NCBI GenBank assembly: GCA_001683735.1
Contig: LUGG01000022.1
Location: forward strand, 930,001-994,000
DNA from: Grifola frondosa
Taxonomy: Eukaryota > Basidiomycota > Agaricomycetes > Polyporales > Grifolaceae
Direction: 5' to 3'
DNA length: 64,000 nt
The stretch's first letter is position 1; every line of letters starts with the position of its first letter. A program made the translations under genes and the position numbers. The notes under the pieces are model-generated. The model had not been told where the DNA came from. It saw nothing but the letters and a program-made list of their open reading frames with translations, and did not search any database. This document shows positions 1 through 12,999 of the stretch, piece after piece.

Positions 1-189
1 GGGACCTCATCGTCGCTGTATTTATCTCGAGCGCCTTTCAGGGCGAACCTCGCCCTGAAGCTTTCATTCGGTCGACATCATCTACAACGATATCGAACCT
101 GAAAACGTATTCACCGACACATTAAGATCACAGTTCGTGGCTTCGCTTCTACACGATGATGTGGACGCCGTGATGGTGCATTAACAAAA
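1..189 (+). other. Left-edge sequence, possible 3' exon of an unknown gene
   Basis: This stretch is not repeated elsewhere in the window. From about base 72 a plus-strand frame runs open for some 35 codons to a TAA at about 181-183, with a possible AG acceptor just before it. It could be the last exon of a gene entering from the left, but no family is recognised and the upstream part is out of view. Confidence 0.2.
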
Positions 190-1745
190 CTTGCGGCACT
201 CCGGACGACACTCGGGAAACAGGGGATGATTCAAAGGACGGACGGGTGGCATCTGGCCTGTGATGCGCTTACCGTTGCGCGACTGGTGGCAACATCGCGA
301 CAGGAGGCAACGTGAGGCCGAGGATTTCCGAAGAGATGGCGCGATCGTACAAGAGGATCGGTAGATATGAACGATCGACTGTCCCCCACATGTGCTCCAT
401 ACTCGACGCGCGGCAATGCTCTTAGAGTCTTTTCTTCATGTGAGATGCATTTTCTATGAATTCGATGCTGATTTCTCCTTTTATGCTGTCACATTACCTC
501 GACGATCCACACCCTAACATTCTCTGTGTCATAACCCTAGGCTCTGGATGAGAGCGACGACAGTGACAGTGTATCCTAGCCCGAATGGGTTGTGATCGCA
601 TTGCGGCAAGGGCGTAATTGCTGTAGGGCCAAAGTACGGCATGCAAGTATGTTCCTGACCGATGCAGCTGGTATTGTAGCATTTCGCCTGACATACACAC
701 TTAAGATGCGCATGTGATTTGCTCGCTGGTGCGTGAACGTAACTTTCTAGCGTCTTTGAAAAATAAGCTGCTGATCAGGGCTGTTGGATTCTGAACAGGG
801 CAAGCATGGTCTGATCGCGCACGCCAGTCGGAGGAAGCTGTTTAACTTCTGCATTGTCGATCCGTGGCGGTCAGTGCATAATAGGTTGCTGGTTGATATG
901 ACAATACCCGTCGTTCGTGCAGTTGGCCAAGATTATGCTGTATGAAGCTGCACCAGTGGTTCAGAAAACCTTCTACATCGGTTCGCGAGACTGGGGAGTG
1001 TGCCGTCGCTTCATCACGGTTCGTCGCGTACACATGCGCGCTATCTACTACACAACGAGGAAGTTAGGGCGAAAAGTCAACTTATATTGACGTACGATGA
1101 CTGCGCGTACAAGCGAAGTGTGCAGCTCGGACTTTGCATAAAATTGCGAGCCGGGATCGGATGAGAACCAGGGAAGATGGCGGTTACAGAAGAGGGCAAA
1201 GGTAAGGCCCCCCGCTTCCTCCATGTACGTCTCCGATGGCGAGTCTTGCATTTACAGAGTCATGAGCGAAGTTGAGCAGTACGCCGTAGAGATCGTATGG
1301 TCCGATCGCAGTGTATCTCACATGTGCAGTACACAGACCGTTTCCTTTCGCTCGTGCTAAAGCATATACACTCGGTACCGACAATTCTAGTGCGCATCGG
1401 CGTTGGACATACCGTGTCCTGACCATGATCGTTCTCTTCCTTCGTTTGGAATATGCCATGATGAACACCACACCAGTAAGTTATTGGTACAACTAATACA
1501 CCTATGTATTAGATAGAGCTTCGACATCATGACTGGGCAGTGCCTTGGCCCCCAAACATAGCAAGTATATATGAGATAGCGATGGTGGTATAGTGTACAT
1601 GATACGGTTATGCTACGCAGGTCCTACAAATTATGACATCAAGAACATTACTCCAAGAAAGTATCAAAGTGTGATCCTCGACTCCAGACACGCTACAATT
1701 CCTGCGAGCATTTTTCCTCCAGGGTCAGCATCAACATATGCAAAC
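190..1745. repeat. Spacer B, copy 1
   Basis: Diverged copy of the sequence that lies beyond the 3' end of every DUF6533 gene in the array. Blocks match at 9340-11200, 25600-27270, 33760-35330 and, inverted, 47003-47366. It contains only short open frames that are not kept between copies, for example at 842-1033 and 1184-1471 on the minus strand, so no gene is called. Confidence 0.65.
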
Positions 1746-1796
1746 AATCAACGAGAGAGTAATGTCATACGAACGAGAATGCATTGCTGTGCTGGC

Positions 1797-3483
1797 TCAG
1801 CCTCTGACTCTGGAAGGACCGGGTCCGGCTTCTGATGGAGAAAGTACGGTAGCATGGCCTGAAGCGGTTTCTTGGTCGTGGTCCAGCACATCCTCCTGCC
1901 CAATCTCTCCACCGGCTTCCTGCTCGGCCGAGGAGCCAGGATCGATCGCAGAGAATGAGAGCTCATGCTCCAGAGGGGCACCTATGGGTTCGACGAAGGC
2001 CGCAAATTGGATAGAGCCGACAAACGACGGGCGACTTGCATCTTCGGTGCTGCGCTGGGATGCATCGATCTCGCGGAGGTTCAGCATGAATCGTGATATG
2101 ATAATTGCTGTTATACTTGATAAACCGCCATATTAGGAGAAATTACAATGAGGAGTGATTAATTATGGTTACTGACGGGTCGATAAACCCGCTGATATAC
2201 GAGTAGGATTGCTGATGATGGTGTGAGGTCCCCATGAGTGAATATCGGCAATGATGTGAGACGAATCTACGTACAAAGGTTTCGCCCAAATATACAAATA
2301 TGATATCTGCAATATTCAAGACCAACAAGACTCTATCAGGCGCATGGTTGTTAAAATAACATCAGGCCTGTCTTGATTATTCATAACCTACAAGAAGTAT
2401 ATTGTACCTGACGGAGGTGCATCAGGTCAGCATATGTCGAGACAAGGAATCAATACTGACCATCCCTCAAGATCAAAGTGTGCAATGGAGTTCGGATATT
2501 AGCCTCTGCTACGCCTCGATTTCTCCAGTACGTCTGATGTACAGTTACTGCGAGAACAATTGCGTCCACAGTGATTGTTGTCGAACGCTCTACATATCCG
2601 ACTGCGAGTGTTGCGTGAGCTGAGCACTTGAGCAGTGTGAGGCCAATAGAAATGCATACATCTATATGAGATGTTGATTCAGTCGACAAGATGCAGTGAC
2701 ATGGAACAACTTCACTGACATTTTTAAGGGTTCCGGTGACAACAAATTGACATTTGTGCAATTGATGGGAGGTGGAGCTACAATCACCACTTGCTGTACA
2801 TTGACAAACTAGAAGCATGTGTCACACTTCAATTACATGCCAAACTCAATGCAGAAGACAGGGCTCACCAGTGCAACACCGACGGGGACCAGTGACAAGG
2901 TGAATACCAACGAAGCAATTTGCCATCGACGACCAGACAACGCATACACTCGGAGACTTGAGAATGCTTCACAGAACACAAATATCCAGTCAGAAGTGAG
3001 AATATCATATGACCAATGCAGACTCACCGGGCACAAGAAAATCGAACAGCAGCTGCAAAGCTATCGGCAACCAAATCAACACGGAACAGCTCTGGAAATT
3101 TGAGTGAGCTAAGACAGTCTACAGCAATTGGACAAGAACTATACCGTTGATATTAGTGGATAGATTGTTGGGAGGTTGAGAATATTCACCAGAAGGATCG
3201 GATATCTTGCTAACAAAAATAATAAGGTGGCCACCGAAAATGGACGCTTCCACACCAGTTGGTATTCACGATCAAATGTGATGAGGTATTCATAGACAAG
3301 CAGAGCTGGGACGAAAGGGAATGTGAAAATGACTCGAGATCGTAAGTGAACAACTGACCGGCTACCGATACCCCACAATGTATTCCGATGAAGCTATGCG
3401 ATAGGATATATTAGATGATGGAATATTGCGGTGAGCATCACTCACACTTGCTGATACTCTTCGGCGCTGACAGAAGATGACAT
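1797..3483 (-). CDS. DUF6533 multi-pass membrane protein, unit 1
   Basis: Predicted integral membrane protein of the DUF6533 family, common in agaricomycetes and of unknown function. Start MSSSVSAEEYQQ at 3483 is followed by ten GT-AG introns; spliced by comparison with the other copies it reads open to the TGA at 1797, about 360 residues. The hallmark block LLVYEYLITFDREYQLVWK begins at about residue 27, followed by FLLARYPILL, a hydrophobic helix, LRVYALSGRRW, a loop with INCTN, the segment TPLHTLILRDGTIYFLSLL and SRFMLNLRE, then an acidic soluble tail of about 95 residues. Five to seven hydrophobic segments are visible. One intron acceptor differs from the sister copies (TCAAG instead of TACAG) but keeps frame. 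A TATA box lies 65 bp upstream. It faces the broken TF of unit 1. Function as a sensor or receptor is only a guess. Confidence 0.83.
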
Positions 3484-3545
3484 GATATGAGGAAGTTCAA
3501 AAGACTTGGGATTGAATGGGTTGGGAGAGACGGAGAGACCCAACT

Positions 3546-3552
3546 CTTATAT
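3546..3552 (-). promoter_or_regulatory. TATA box of DUF6533-1
   Basis: Reads ATATAAG on the minus strand, about 65 bp upstream of the ATG. The same word at the same distance occurs before the DUF6533 genes of units 3-6, and a variant before unit 2, supporting it as the core promoter. Confidence 0.6.
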
Positions 3553-3559
3553 CCACCCT

Positions 3560-5520
3560 CGAGGACAACATCACTGCGCTTACATCTCCTCGCTGTCATG
3601 ATCTTATTGACAGTATCTATGCTGTGATATTGCCCGACGCACAGTTTCGAACAAAATACCATTAAGTTACATGAACGGCCTACTCGAAGACGGCGTAACA
3701 ATACACAGAGCTCACCTCAGCACCGCCATTCAATCACTGGTGGTAATGCTCACTTAAGATGCTAGCGTATCACGGCTGAGTCCCCCACAACACGAAGGGA
3801 CATTTGAACGCTCGCCGCGATTAGTGGAAATGAGGCGACTGCAATGATATATCAATCCCGAAAATATTGCAACACGTATGCACAGGTCATGCTAGACATC
3901 AGTAAGATGAGCAACGCAGAGAACAGTCTGATCGGTCACGATACCTTATCCGAACATGATACAATAGGACGGACTCAAGGCGAGCAAACGATGGTTGTAA
4001 ATAGACAACCAATGGTCGAACGGGAGCATCAGAAGGAAGTCAAAGTACGGGCTGTGTTTCAAACATGGTAAGTTAGTTACTTGCCAGATGAGATACGAAT
4101 AGAGCCAGTGGTGACCGCAGTCGAGCTGGCATTGGCCAACACAGAATCATGCGTCGAGCCTTGTGCTGCGTCCAGGGCGGAGTGCGAAGATGCTCCGCCG
4201 TCACGCAACAACATATATACCAGCGAAGAACAGCAAGGTTCAACTCGGCGTCATTGTTGCACCGAACGTTGTAGAAGTGCAGAAGACGGACTTCAGCCAA
4301 CCCAAAAACACCCATCTGCAAAATACAGGCGCGTGAGATTCTGCCTCGTCATTGTATCAGTTGCTAGAAGTGAGAGTGAGTAGCAGGGACCGTCACGGTC
4401 GCTCGCAAGAATGCGCGGAAGATGTAGAGCGCGCACGTCGTCCGCAAACGCAGTCCCATCTGACCGTCAGAATTCAAGGCACAGGTGCCTCCTCGGAGAA
4501 ATCATTCACGCTGGCCGAGATCTCTGAGAAGTCCGAAGGCAGTGCAGGGAAGAGAATAGAACGATTTGAGCTTGCCGCGGAACACTTGACATGAACCTTC
4601 GGATGTTTATAAGTAGCTTTTATCATTCGGCTTGGAACAGCGATTACGTGAGGGACGTTTGTGTACAACTGAGTCAGTCGGGGCCTGAAGTTTAGCCAGT
4701 ACTGCAGGAATTGGTCAGGATGCAGCGACCGTTCGTCGCTCGAAGCCCGTCACTCACATCGCACAATATGAGTATGCTAGCAAAGGCACTTCGGTGCTAA
4801 ATATATAGCGACAGTGAGACATTCACCAGTTCCCCGTCGGCTACAAGTCGGGGTAGATCCCGTGGCTTCGAGAGTGCGCACGCACGCAACACGGTCGGCT
4901 AAATATATTGTGACGACCGGAGTAGATGAGTGTGATCAGGTGGAATGTGAGATGAAGTTGGTGAGAGCATAGGGTGCGATAACACAGACATTGGTCGGAT
5001 GTGGATTTGTGAATGCAAGCTGGCAGATGTTGAGAGGACGCGCGTGGGGACCACCTAGGACGGGAAGAGTGCAAAGCCAAGCAAAGCCGAAGGGAGCTCG
5101 AAAGCGGCGCAGTAGTATATATATGTCCTCTGCTTGTGCACAGCGTGCATTTTAGTTGCATCTAGTATTATCTGGTATGCCACATGCAATACATCAGCAG
5201 GCTTGTGCAGGAGAGGAGTGACGTACGGATCCAGCACAAACTCCAACGCCACAAGAACCAGAGGGAAAGTGGACAACTAAGGGTGACGTAGGACATTGAG
5301 AGTGATAAGCAAGGAGGAAGCAGTGAGATGGCAGGACGGAGGGGGAAGGGAACCCGGCGGAAGATGATGTCCGCAGAAGAAATAGGAGGAGCTTGCGCAC
5401 TTCAGCAGAAAGGCCAGTGTCGGGAAGACGGCACCTAGTCTGGCGGGTCATAAGAGACTGGGAGTCACGACGAGGGCGACGCTCACGTTGAGTCAAGCTT
5501 GGCCCACTCAGGAGACTTCC
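3560..5520. repeat. Spacer A, copy 1 (between divergent genes)
   Basis: Sequence between the DUF6533 start and the TF start, present in all six units. The part at about 4000-4650 is well conserved and has open frames on both strands (for example 4352-4594 plus and 4073-4321 minus), but frames shift between copies and the only apparent plus-strand intron would be about 35 nt, so no gene is called. From about 4745 onward it is almost identical to unit 4 (from about 38287), far closer than to other units. Confidence 0.6.
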
Positions 5521-5525
5521 GGTCA

Positions 5526-8520
5526 ATGTTCGTCGCCAGCATGGAGTCTCTATCACCCTCAAGATCCATCGACTACCACGGCTCCTCGGGCAAGCGACGG
5601 TGCACGGCGCACAGGTCTGCACGAACTGTTGGAAGGGACTGAACAGGTGCGGAGGAGAGGTCGATCTTCCCCTGTCGTCGCTGCTATTAGCCACGCCCAG
5701 CGCTGTCCAGCGTCGAGTCAGTGGCAGTCCGCTTGTCGCCGCGTAACACTCTTGCTCACCGCTTCCATTCGCACTCAGACTACTCTCACGTCTGGAAGGA
5801 TAAGCATCCTCACTCCATATTCGCTCCTGCGGCTAAACGCCACCTTGTTGTCGTCACCATCGCCCAGGTCATGCAGAGCCAGGCATGCAATCCTCCCGAG
5901 CGCGCATTCTCTCCGCCGTTCAGTCTGGAAACCGAGCTTACAGAAAGGTGGACAGCGAAGAACATCATACGAGAAGTAGCAAGTACGTATGGACCTAGTG
6001 AGTCGGAGATGGCGATCTTTGTGGCTGCGATCGATCTAACGCGCTCCACGTGGCCATACGCGTCCACCAGAGACCAAGACTTGTCTTGGTATGCACACTG
6101 GTTTCGCACATAGCCTCGCACCGCGCTCCTCGAAGGTTCACTGACGCCCTCCTCCTACTACCACAACCTGTGCAGACCACATTTGCGGCACCACGGAGCT
6201 CAACCTGCCCTTCTTCAAAGCCTATCATCGTATACCGTAGCTAATCCATGAGCGGCAAATGGTGGATTACGCGGCTGCCCAGTCAATTTCGTCGTACGTG
6301 CTTGGAGCCTTCTGGATATCGTTTTCACACATGTAAGTACCTTTTCCGGATGCTTCTCGCTAGGAGCTGATGGGTGCTACAGAGTGTTACGCCCAGCTCA
6401 GCGATCTCCGGCGTAGACACACAGCGTCCGAACTATGGCTGGGATACACATTTTCCCGGGGTTCCCTCATGAGAGAATTCAAGCTCTTTCAATGCTCATT
6501 TCTCTGTTTTTCTCACGTCTCTTGGTTGTGCGAGTCGTCAACGCCCGTCGGGCCCACAGCTCTCGTTCATACATCTTGATGCACCTCAACATTTTCCGGA
6601 CGTCCTATGTTGTGTGACCTGCATCTCGCTCCCATGCATAACATCCTCGTCATGTATACCAGCACTGTGCATCGACGACTCTTTCGACTGGTGCACACGC
6701 CGTATTTCCTGAGAGTATTTGAACGAGACACTGACCTATGTGATATAGTTCCAGTGCTCCTATGAATCCTATTACGATGGGCCTAGCCAGTACAGTAGAG
6801 CTCATGCATGATAACAACGTCTGATCGCAATGTACCCCATCCGGGATTTGGGAGGTAAGACAGCAACATGCATGCATGTCCTCACGAAAACGACAGCGGT
6901 GCATTCAAAGGGCGGCCTTTATCACATGTGAGCAGGCGGCCGTGGCGCCTTTCTCCTGACGTTCACCTTTCCGCTCAGCTTCTTCTTGGGAGGCCATATC
7001 TTTATCCCGGTATTCGATCCTCGCTACGATACCTACGAGGCGCTCATGGAGCACATGCCTTGGACGTTCGACGCGATTTTCGCCATCGCAGCCAAAATCC
7101 GCAGCGGGACAGGTCCGCTTATTCCCGCGTTCTACCGCTGCCTTGAGGAGGCGCAGGGCATCGCGCGCTCGTCGTACGTAAGGAGGCAGGCCATGGTGCG
7201 CTTTTGTGTATATATGCGTTCTAAATGGCGTGAGGCTGATGGGAGATTGCGCGTGGGACTAGGAATACTGCTGCTTGCGGCGTGGAGCACGAATGGATGG
7301 CTCCCGAGCGGGATGCGATGCGCGTGGCGCTGGATTTATGCGTTCACCGTGCCTTGGACAAGCTATCAGATGACGGTGGCAAGAAACGGACTGCAGAAGA
7401 AAGAAATCTCGATGGGCATCGGACTCTCTCACACTGTCTAACTTCACGTCCCTCACGCTGTATCCAATATCACAGTTGTGTCTGCGCGGATCTGGCTATA
7501 CCTACACCGATTTGCCCACCAGTACGTGGCTTTTTCGATCACCGTGCACACTCTGACTTTGGCAACAGGATGAGCCCGGGTGCCGGTCGTCCGATCGTCC
7601 TTCATGATCAGAGCTCGATCAGACAGGGCGTATCCTCCTTTCACACCCCATGGCATCCCCGACGGACGTGCGCATCGTCTCGCACGTTGAGCTGATCGCA
7701 CAAAACAGTACATGTGGCCATCATCATAACTTCATCCTCTTCTGCTCACGTGCTGGTGTAGCGCAAATGTATGAGACACTCTCTCCGCTGAATGGTCAAG
7801 GGAATCATAAAACGCTCGCGTTCATCCGGCGCGCCAACATCGCGCTCGACAAATGGTTCGCAGGCTGTGTCCGAGCTCCATCGTACGCGTCTCTGTTTCT
7901 CGTCACCGGTCCCCATGCAGGCACGAATGGACGCTGCAGGGCAGACGATGGGCGAAGATGCGCTGACGCGCAAGATCCTGACAGGCGAGCTACCCTACGC
8001 GAAGCTGTGGCTCGTCTGCGTCGCGCTGCGTGGCGTATCTGGGACAAGATGCCATTCGAGCAGCGCGAGCTCTCGCAGTCGTGCCCTCGACGCATCCCGG
8101 CATGCTAGTGGTGTCTTATGTCCCCGCCGTTCGCTTCCTGCTTATGCCCGCGCTCAGTCTCCTCTTCATGTGGGTGAGTGCCGGACGCGGGCTGTACGTC
8201 GATGACCGTGGTGCTTGTTTCCCTGTGTTGATTTTGCACACGGATACTGATGCGCTCGTGTAAGGTCCCTCCTCGTACTCATTCCCACCGGTCCCTCTGA
8301 GCTCCTTCTGGTCAGCGTTGCGGAGCTCGTCGACGTAGACTAGGGACAGATCGCGGTGTACCTCACCATCGCTGTACGTATTCTCTCTGCTCCATGTGCG
8401 AATGATTTGTGTTGACGATGGATTAGTACACGATCTCCCTCTGATGGCTGTGGTATGCTCTCTCGGCCTTCAGGTCGTCGAGAACATGGCGGATCGGGTG
8501 TCAGGTTTACAATCTCTTAA
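5526..8520 (+). pseudogene. Zn2Cys6 transcription factor, unit 1 (broken)
   Basis: Decayed gene for a fungal Zn(II)2Cys6 regulator. A start region beginning MFVASMESL precedes a damaged zinc-cluster half (VCTNC) at about 5610-5650. The fungal transcription-factor (middle homology) region starts near 6985 with GGHIFIPVFDPRYDTYEA and continues through AAWSTNGWLPSG, RPIVL, LSPLNGQ, RRANIALDKWF and GQTMGEDALTRKILTGEL to a C-terminal hydrophobic part near 8450-8500. Compared with unit 4 it has a 16-nt deletion near 7170 and a 1-nt deletion near 7312, both frameshifting. The zone 6553-6918 is the short variant lacking the second zinc-cluster exon found in units 3 and 6. Divergent from DUF6533-1. 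Confidence 0.72.
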
Positions 8521-8649
8521 ACGTCGCTCTATGGTGGCCGTTTTCATTTCGCTCAGAATGTCTTATGTCGGCGGTGACAGACGTTTCATGTGCACGCGGG
8601 TCCTAGATCACGCACTTGAAGTGGCCTCGATGTATCTGGGGTCTCAAAC

Positions 8650-11200
8650 GATTTGTAGGCATGTCAACAGTTAATATATGCGGTCTGTGGATACCGTGAA
8701 ATGAAACAACTAGTCGACACTCACTTCTGTTGAATACAGTGATCATGGGACTGGTGGATGGAGAAGGTGCCCGCGCTTAGTTTGTTGAACATCGAGGACA
8801 GTATATTCTCACTGATCAGATAATTCCATAGCAAGCGCTTTGAGCTATATTGCTTGTTCACTGATGAGCCTAAAGGGGCCAAAGACGGCGTGCAAGTATA
8901 TTCCTGACCGATGCACCTGGTATTGTATCATTACGCTGACATACACACTTGAGATGCGCATGCGATTTGCTCGCTGGTGCGCAAACGTAACCTCCCAGTG
9001 TATTTGAAGAATAAGCTGCTGATCAGGGCTGTTAGATTTCAAACAGGCCAAGCAGTGTCCGATCGCGAATGCCGGTCGGAGGAAGCTGTCTAACTTCTGT
9101 ATTGCCGGTGCGTGGCAGTCTCAGTGCATAGTCGGTTGCTGGTTGATATTACAAGTGGTGCTTCATGCCTTCCTACGCTGAGATCGAGCAGACGCTACCT
9201 GTCGCTCGTGCAGTTGGCTACGATCATGCCGTACAAAGTTGCTCTAGTGATGCGGAAAACCTTCCACATCGGTTTGCGAGACTGGGTAGTGGACCGCGGT
9301 TCGTCCCGTACACATGCGCACTATCTATTATGCAACGAGGAAGTGAATTTTCTATGAATTCAAAGTCGGTTTCTCCTTTGCTTCGTATTATGTTGCCTGC
9401 GTTGCCTCTACGATCTACTCGGTAGGTTGCGCTGCGCTTTCTTAACTGGTCACTTGAATGCTCTCTGCGTCGTAACCATAGGCAATTTATCTGAGGTCCT
9501 GCCTGAGATGGACAGCTGGAAGTAGTCGAGTGCGTGTTTTATAGAGTTACAAAGAAAAAAATCGTGAGCTCGTTTTTCACGCCTTGTCCGTAAACATGGA
9601 TTGATGCGCATGTGGATCTCGTTCATATTTCATCGATGTGTCGAGGATTCTGCGTCTGCGCTACTTATGCAAGAAGCACGAACGCGGGTTCATACCTGAC
9701 GACATTCGCAGTCCTGTGCACCGTTTTCGGTCAGCGTGCGTCATTATCTTCATATCTGTCGGTTGTTTACGTTACCATGGGAAGCAACTACTTCCAACTG
9801 CATACACTTACTTGCTAGGTGCGCCGTCGGCTCGTTAGCGTTACCATTCATGGTACGATTCAATAGGTATGTATGCACAAGCATTGGATTTCGTGCAGAA
9901 CGTTTACCAGACGTCCTACCTCCCACGTAGACTTCAAGCATAAAAAATTGATATGCATATGCATCATGCGCCAGCCTGCTGTCAGATATCGTCTCAGGGA
10001 GACATTATGCTCAGTCGGCACAGATGTCAGATGCCAGTGATGCCTCGGATCTTGTTACTTGCGAGTAGCGTGGACCCGACGCCAGTTGATGTATCTTGGC
10101 CCGAGTGAGTTATGGTCGCATTACACCAAGCTCGTGATCGCTGTCGGACTAAAGTACGTCGTACAATTGTAATCTCACGATTCTCTTTACTGATGCAACC
10201 TGGAATGGCAGCATTCAATGTGCCTGACATGCGCCTTGCTCGCTGGTGCTCGAACGAAACCGAGGTCTCCCAGCATCTTTCAAGAATAATGCTGATTAGG
10301 GCTGTTGGACTTCGTACAGACCAAGATCACGAACACCGGTCGGAAGAAGCTGCCCGACTTCCGCATTGTCGGTGCGTGAAGTTATACTGCATTGTTGGAG
10401 GTTGCTGAGTGATATTACAGGTGGTGGTCCGCTGGAGTGGTGTTCACCGCAGAGCTTTCCCTCCCGTTTATTGTCTTTCGGGGCTAAGCTCTCTATGTTG
10501 AGCGTGCCACTCAAATGCGCACTCACTATCCGCCGCGGAGCTTCACGTCTTCTAACGCTGAGATCGTAGCAGACGCTGCCCTTCGCTCGTGCAGTTGGCT
10601 AGTATCGTGCCGCACGCAGTTGCCCCAGTTACTCAGACAACCTTCTACATCGGTGTGCGAGACTGGGGATGGGCCATCGCTTTATCACGGTTCGTTGCGT
10701 ACAATACGCACTATCCACTACATAACGAGGAAGTCACGTAGTATGACTGCGCGTGTAACCGAAGTGTGCGACTCGGACTTTGCATGAAATTGCGAGCCAG
10801 GATCGGATCAGAAACGGGGAGATGGTGCTCACAGAAGGGGGTCCCCGGTTCCCCTCCCCCCCCCCTACGTCTCCATTGCGGGTCTTGCATTTACGGAGTC
10901 GTGAACGAAGCTAAGCAATACGCCATGGAGCGCGTATGGTTCGATCACAGCGTATCTCGTGTGTGCCATACATACATGTTATCGTTTTCTTTTGGCGCGC
11001 GAACCTTAAGCATACCCCCTTAGTACCGATGATTCTGGCGCGCATATGATACGATCATGCGGCAGCAGGTCTATAAATTATGATAACAAGACATTACACC
11101 AAGAAAGCGTCGAAGTGCAACGTCCGAACTTCAGACGTACTCCAATTCCCGCAAGCATCTTTCTTCTAGAGTCAGTATTAGCACATGCAAGATATTAGGA
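8650..11200. repeat. Spacer B, copy 2 (partly doubled)
   Basis: Two stretches resembling the same part of spacer B occur one after the other, at about 8845-9450 and 10020-11000, separated by about 500 bp (9480-9960) that I could not match elsewhere in the window. A run of cytosines lies near 10851-10868. Open frames here are short and not shared with the other spacer B copies. Confidence 0.5.
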
Positions 11201-11242
11201 AGATACTAATGTCATACGACCAAAAAATATCGCTGTCCTAGC

Positions 11243-12929
11243 TCACACTCTGACTCCGGACGGACCAGGTTCGGTTTCAGATGACGAAAGAACGCTAGCA
11301 CGGCGTGAAGCGATTTCCTGTTCTTGGTCCTGCATATCCTCATGCCCGCTCTCTCCACCGGCTCCCTGCTCATCCAAGGAACCAGGATCGATCGCGGAGA
11401 ATGAGACCTCGTGCTCCAGAGGGGCGCCTAGAGGTTCGGCGAAAGCTGCAAATCGGATAGAGCCAACAGAGGACGGGTGACTTGAGTCTTCGGTGCCGCA
11501 CTGGGAGGCGTCGACCTCGCGAAGATTGAGTATGAATCGTGATATGATAATTGCTGTTATACTATATGATAACGGATATCAGCAGAAACCAAATGAAGGC
11601 CAATTGATCGCGGTTACTGACGGGTCGATGAAGAAATTGATATACAAGGCACCTTCCTGATGATGGTGTGAGTCTTCATGAGTGAATATCGGCAAGGATG
11701 CAAGGCAAATCTACTTACAAAACCTTCTCCCAAATATACCAGTGTAGCATTTGCAATGTTCAAGGTCAACAAGGCTCTATAAAGTGGCACATGGTTGTTA
11801 ATATAACATCAGACCTGTCCTGACTATTCATAACTTACAAGAAGTATATTGTACCTGATGGAGATGCATCAGATCAGTGCATATATCGAGGCACGAATTG
11901 ATACTGACCATCCCTCAAGATCAAAGTGTGCAGTGGAGTTCGGATATTAGCCTCTGTGGCACCTCGTCTCGTCCAGTATGTCTGGTGTACAGTGACGGCA
12001 AGAACAAGTACATCTACCATAATGGCCATCCCACGCCCTACATACGTTACTGGGAGTATCGCATGAGATGAGCACTTGAGCAGTATGAACCTGTGGTACT
12101 ACGTACATCTATATGACACATGGATTCAGTCAAGAAGATGCATTGACATGGACAAACTTCACTGACATGTTTATGAGCTCCGGTGGGACTAAATAAAATG
12201 ATGTACAATTGATGAGAGATGGAGCTACAACCACCACTTGTTGCAAACACAGAAACTAAAAGCACATATTGCACTTTAATTACACTCTAAGCTCAATGCA
12301 GGGGACAGGCTCACCAGTCCAATGCCAATAGGGACAACTGACAAGATGAATAACAATGAAGCAATTCGCCGTCGACGACCAGACAATGCATACACTCGGA
12401 GGCTTGAGAATGCTTTATAGGACACAAATGGCCAGTCAGCAGTAATAATATCATATGACCCATGGGGACTCACTGGCCGCAAGAAAAAGGAAGAGCAAAT
12501 CCAAAGCTGTTGTCAACCAAACGAATACGGAATAGCTCTGTAAATTTGATTGAGCTAAGACAGTCTACAGCAATTGGAAGAGAACAGTACCGTTGTTGAT
12601 ACTGGGTATATCATTGGGAGGGTGAGAATATCCGCTAGAAGAATAGGGTATCTTGCTAGCAAGAATACTATGGTGGCCGCCGAAAATGGACGCTTCCAGA
12701 CGAGTTGATATTCACGATCAAACGTGATAAGATACTCATAGACCAGTAGAGCTGCGACGAATGGGAATGAGAAGATGACTCGAGATTGTAAGTGTACCTC
12801 TGACCGGTTGCCGATACAATGCAATACGTTGCGATGAAGCTATGTGATGTGATATATTAGATGATCAAATAATGCGGTGAGCATCACTCACAGCTGCTGG
12901 GGATCCTCGGCGGTGACATCGGATGACAT
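11243..12929 (-). CDS. DUF6533 multi-pass membrane protein, unit 2
   Basis: Same 11-exon layout as the other copies, start MSSDVTAEDPQQ at 12929, stop at 11243. All GT-AG sites are kept and the hand-spliced frame is open throughout: LLVYEYLITFDREYQLVWK, FLLARYPILL, a membrane helix, LRVYALSGRRR, the loop with LINCTS, TPLHTLILRDGTIYFLALL, SRFILNLREV and the acidic tail. The internal methionine that begins the tail reading frame in other copies is isoleucine here. The tail differs at several residues, so this is one of the more diverged but apparently still functional copies. DUF6533 has no known biochemical role. The TF opposite is truncated. Confidence 0.8.
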
Positions 12930-12989
12930 GATATGAGGTAGTTCGAAAGACTTCCGCTTCAATGCTTTAGGAGACGGAGAGAGCTAACT

Positions 12990-12996
12990 CTTATAC
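12990..12996 (-). promoter_or_regulatory. TATA-like box of DUF6533-2
   Basis: Minus strand reads GTATAAG, about 62 bp before the ATG, at the position of the ATATAAG box of the other units. Confidence 0.5.
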
Positions 12997-12999
12997 TAT

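Noticed and set aside
4023..4115. 35-nt intron joining two plus-strand frames in spacer A
   Set aside because: Good GTAAGT donor, but shorter than the other introns here and the joined frame is not conserved between units.
5488..5979. 163-codon plus-strand frame
   Set aside because: It lies over the damaged zinc-cluster part of TF-1 in a frame that is not open in units 3, 5 or 6.
10851..10868. Cytosine run as a regulatory signal
   Set aside because: A simple homopolymer seen in one spacer copy only; possibly a sequencing or assembly weakness.
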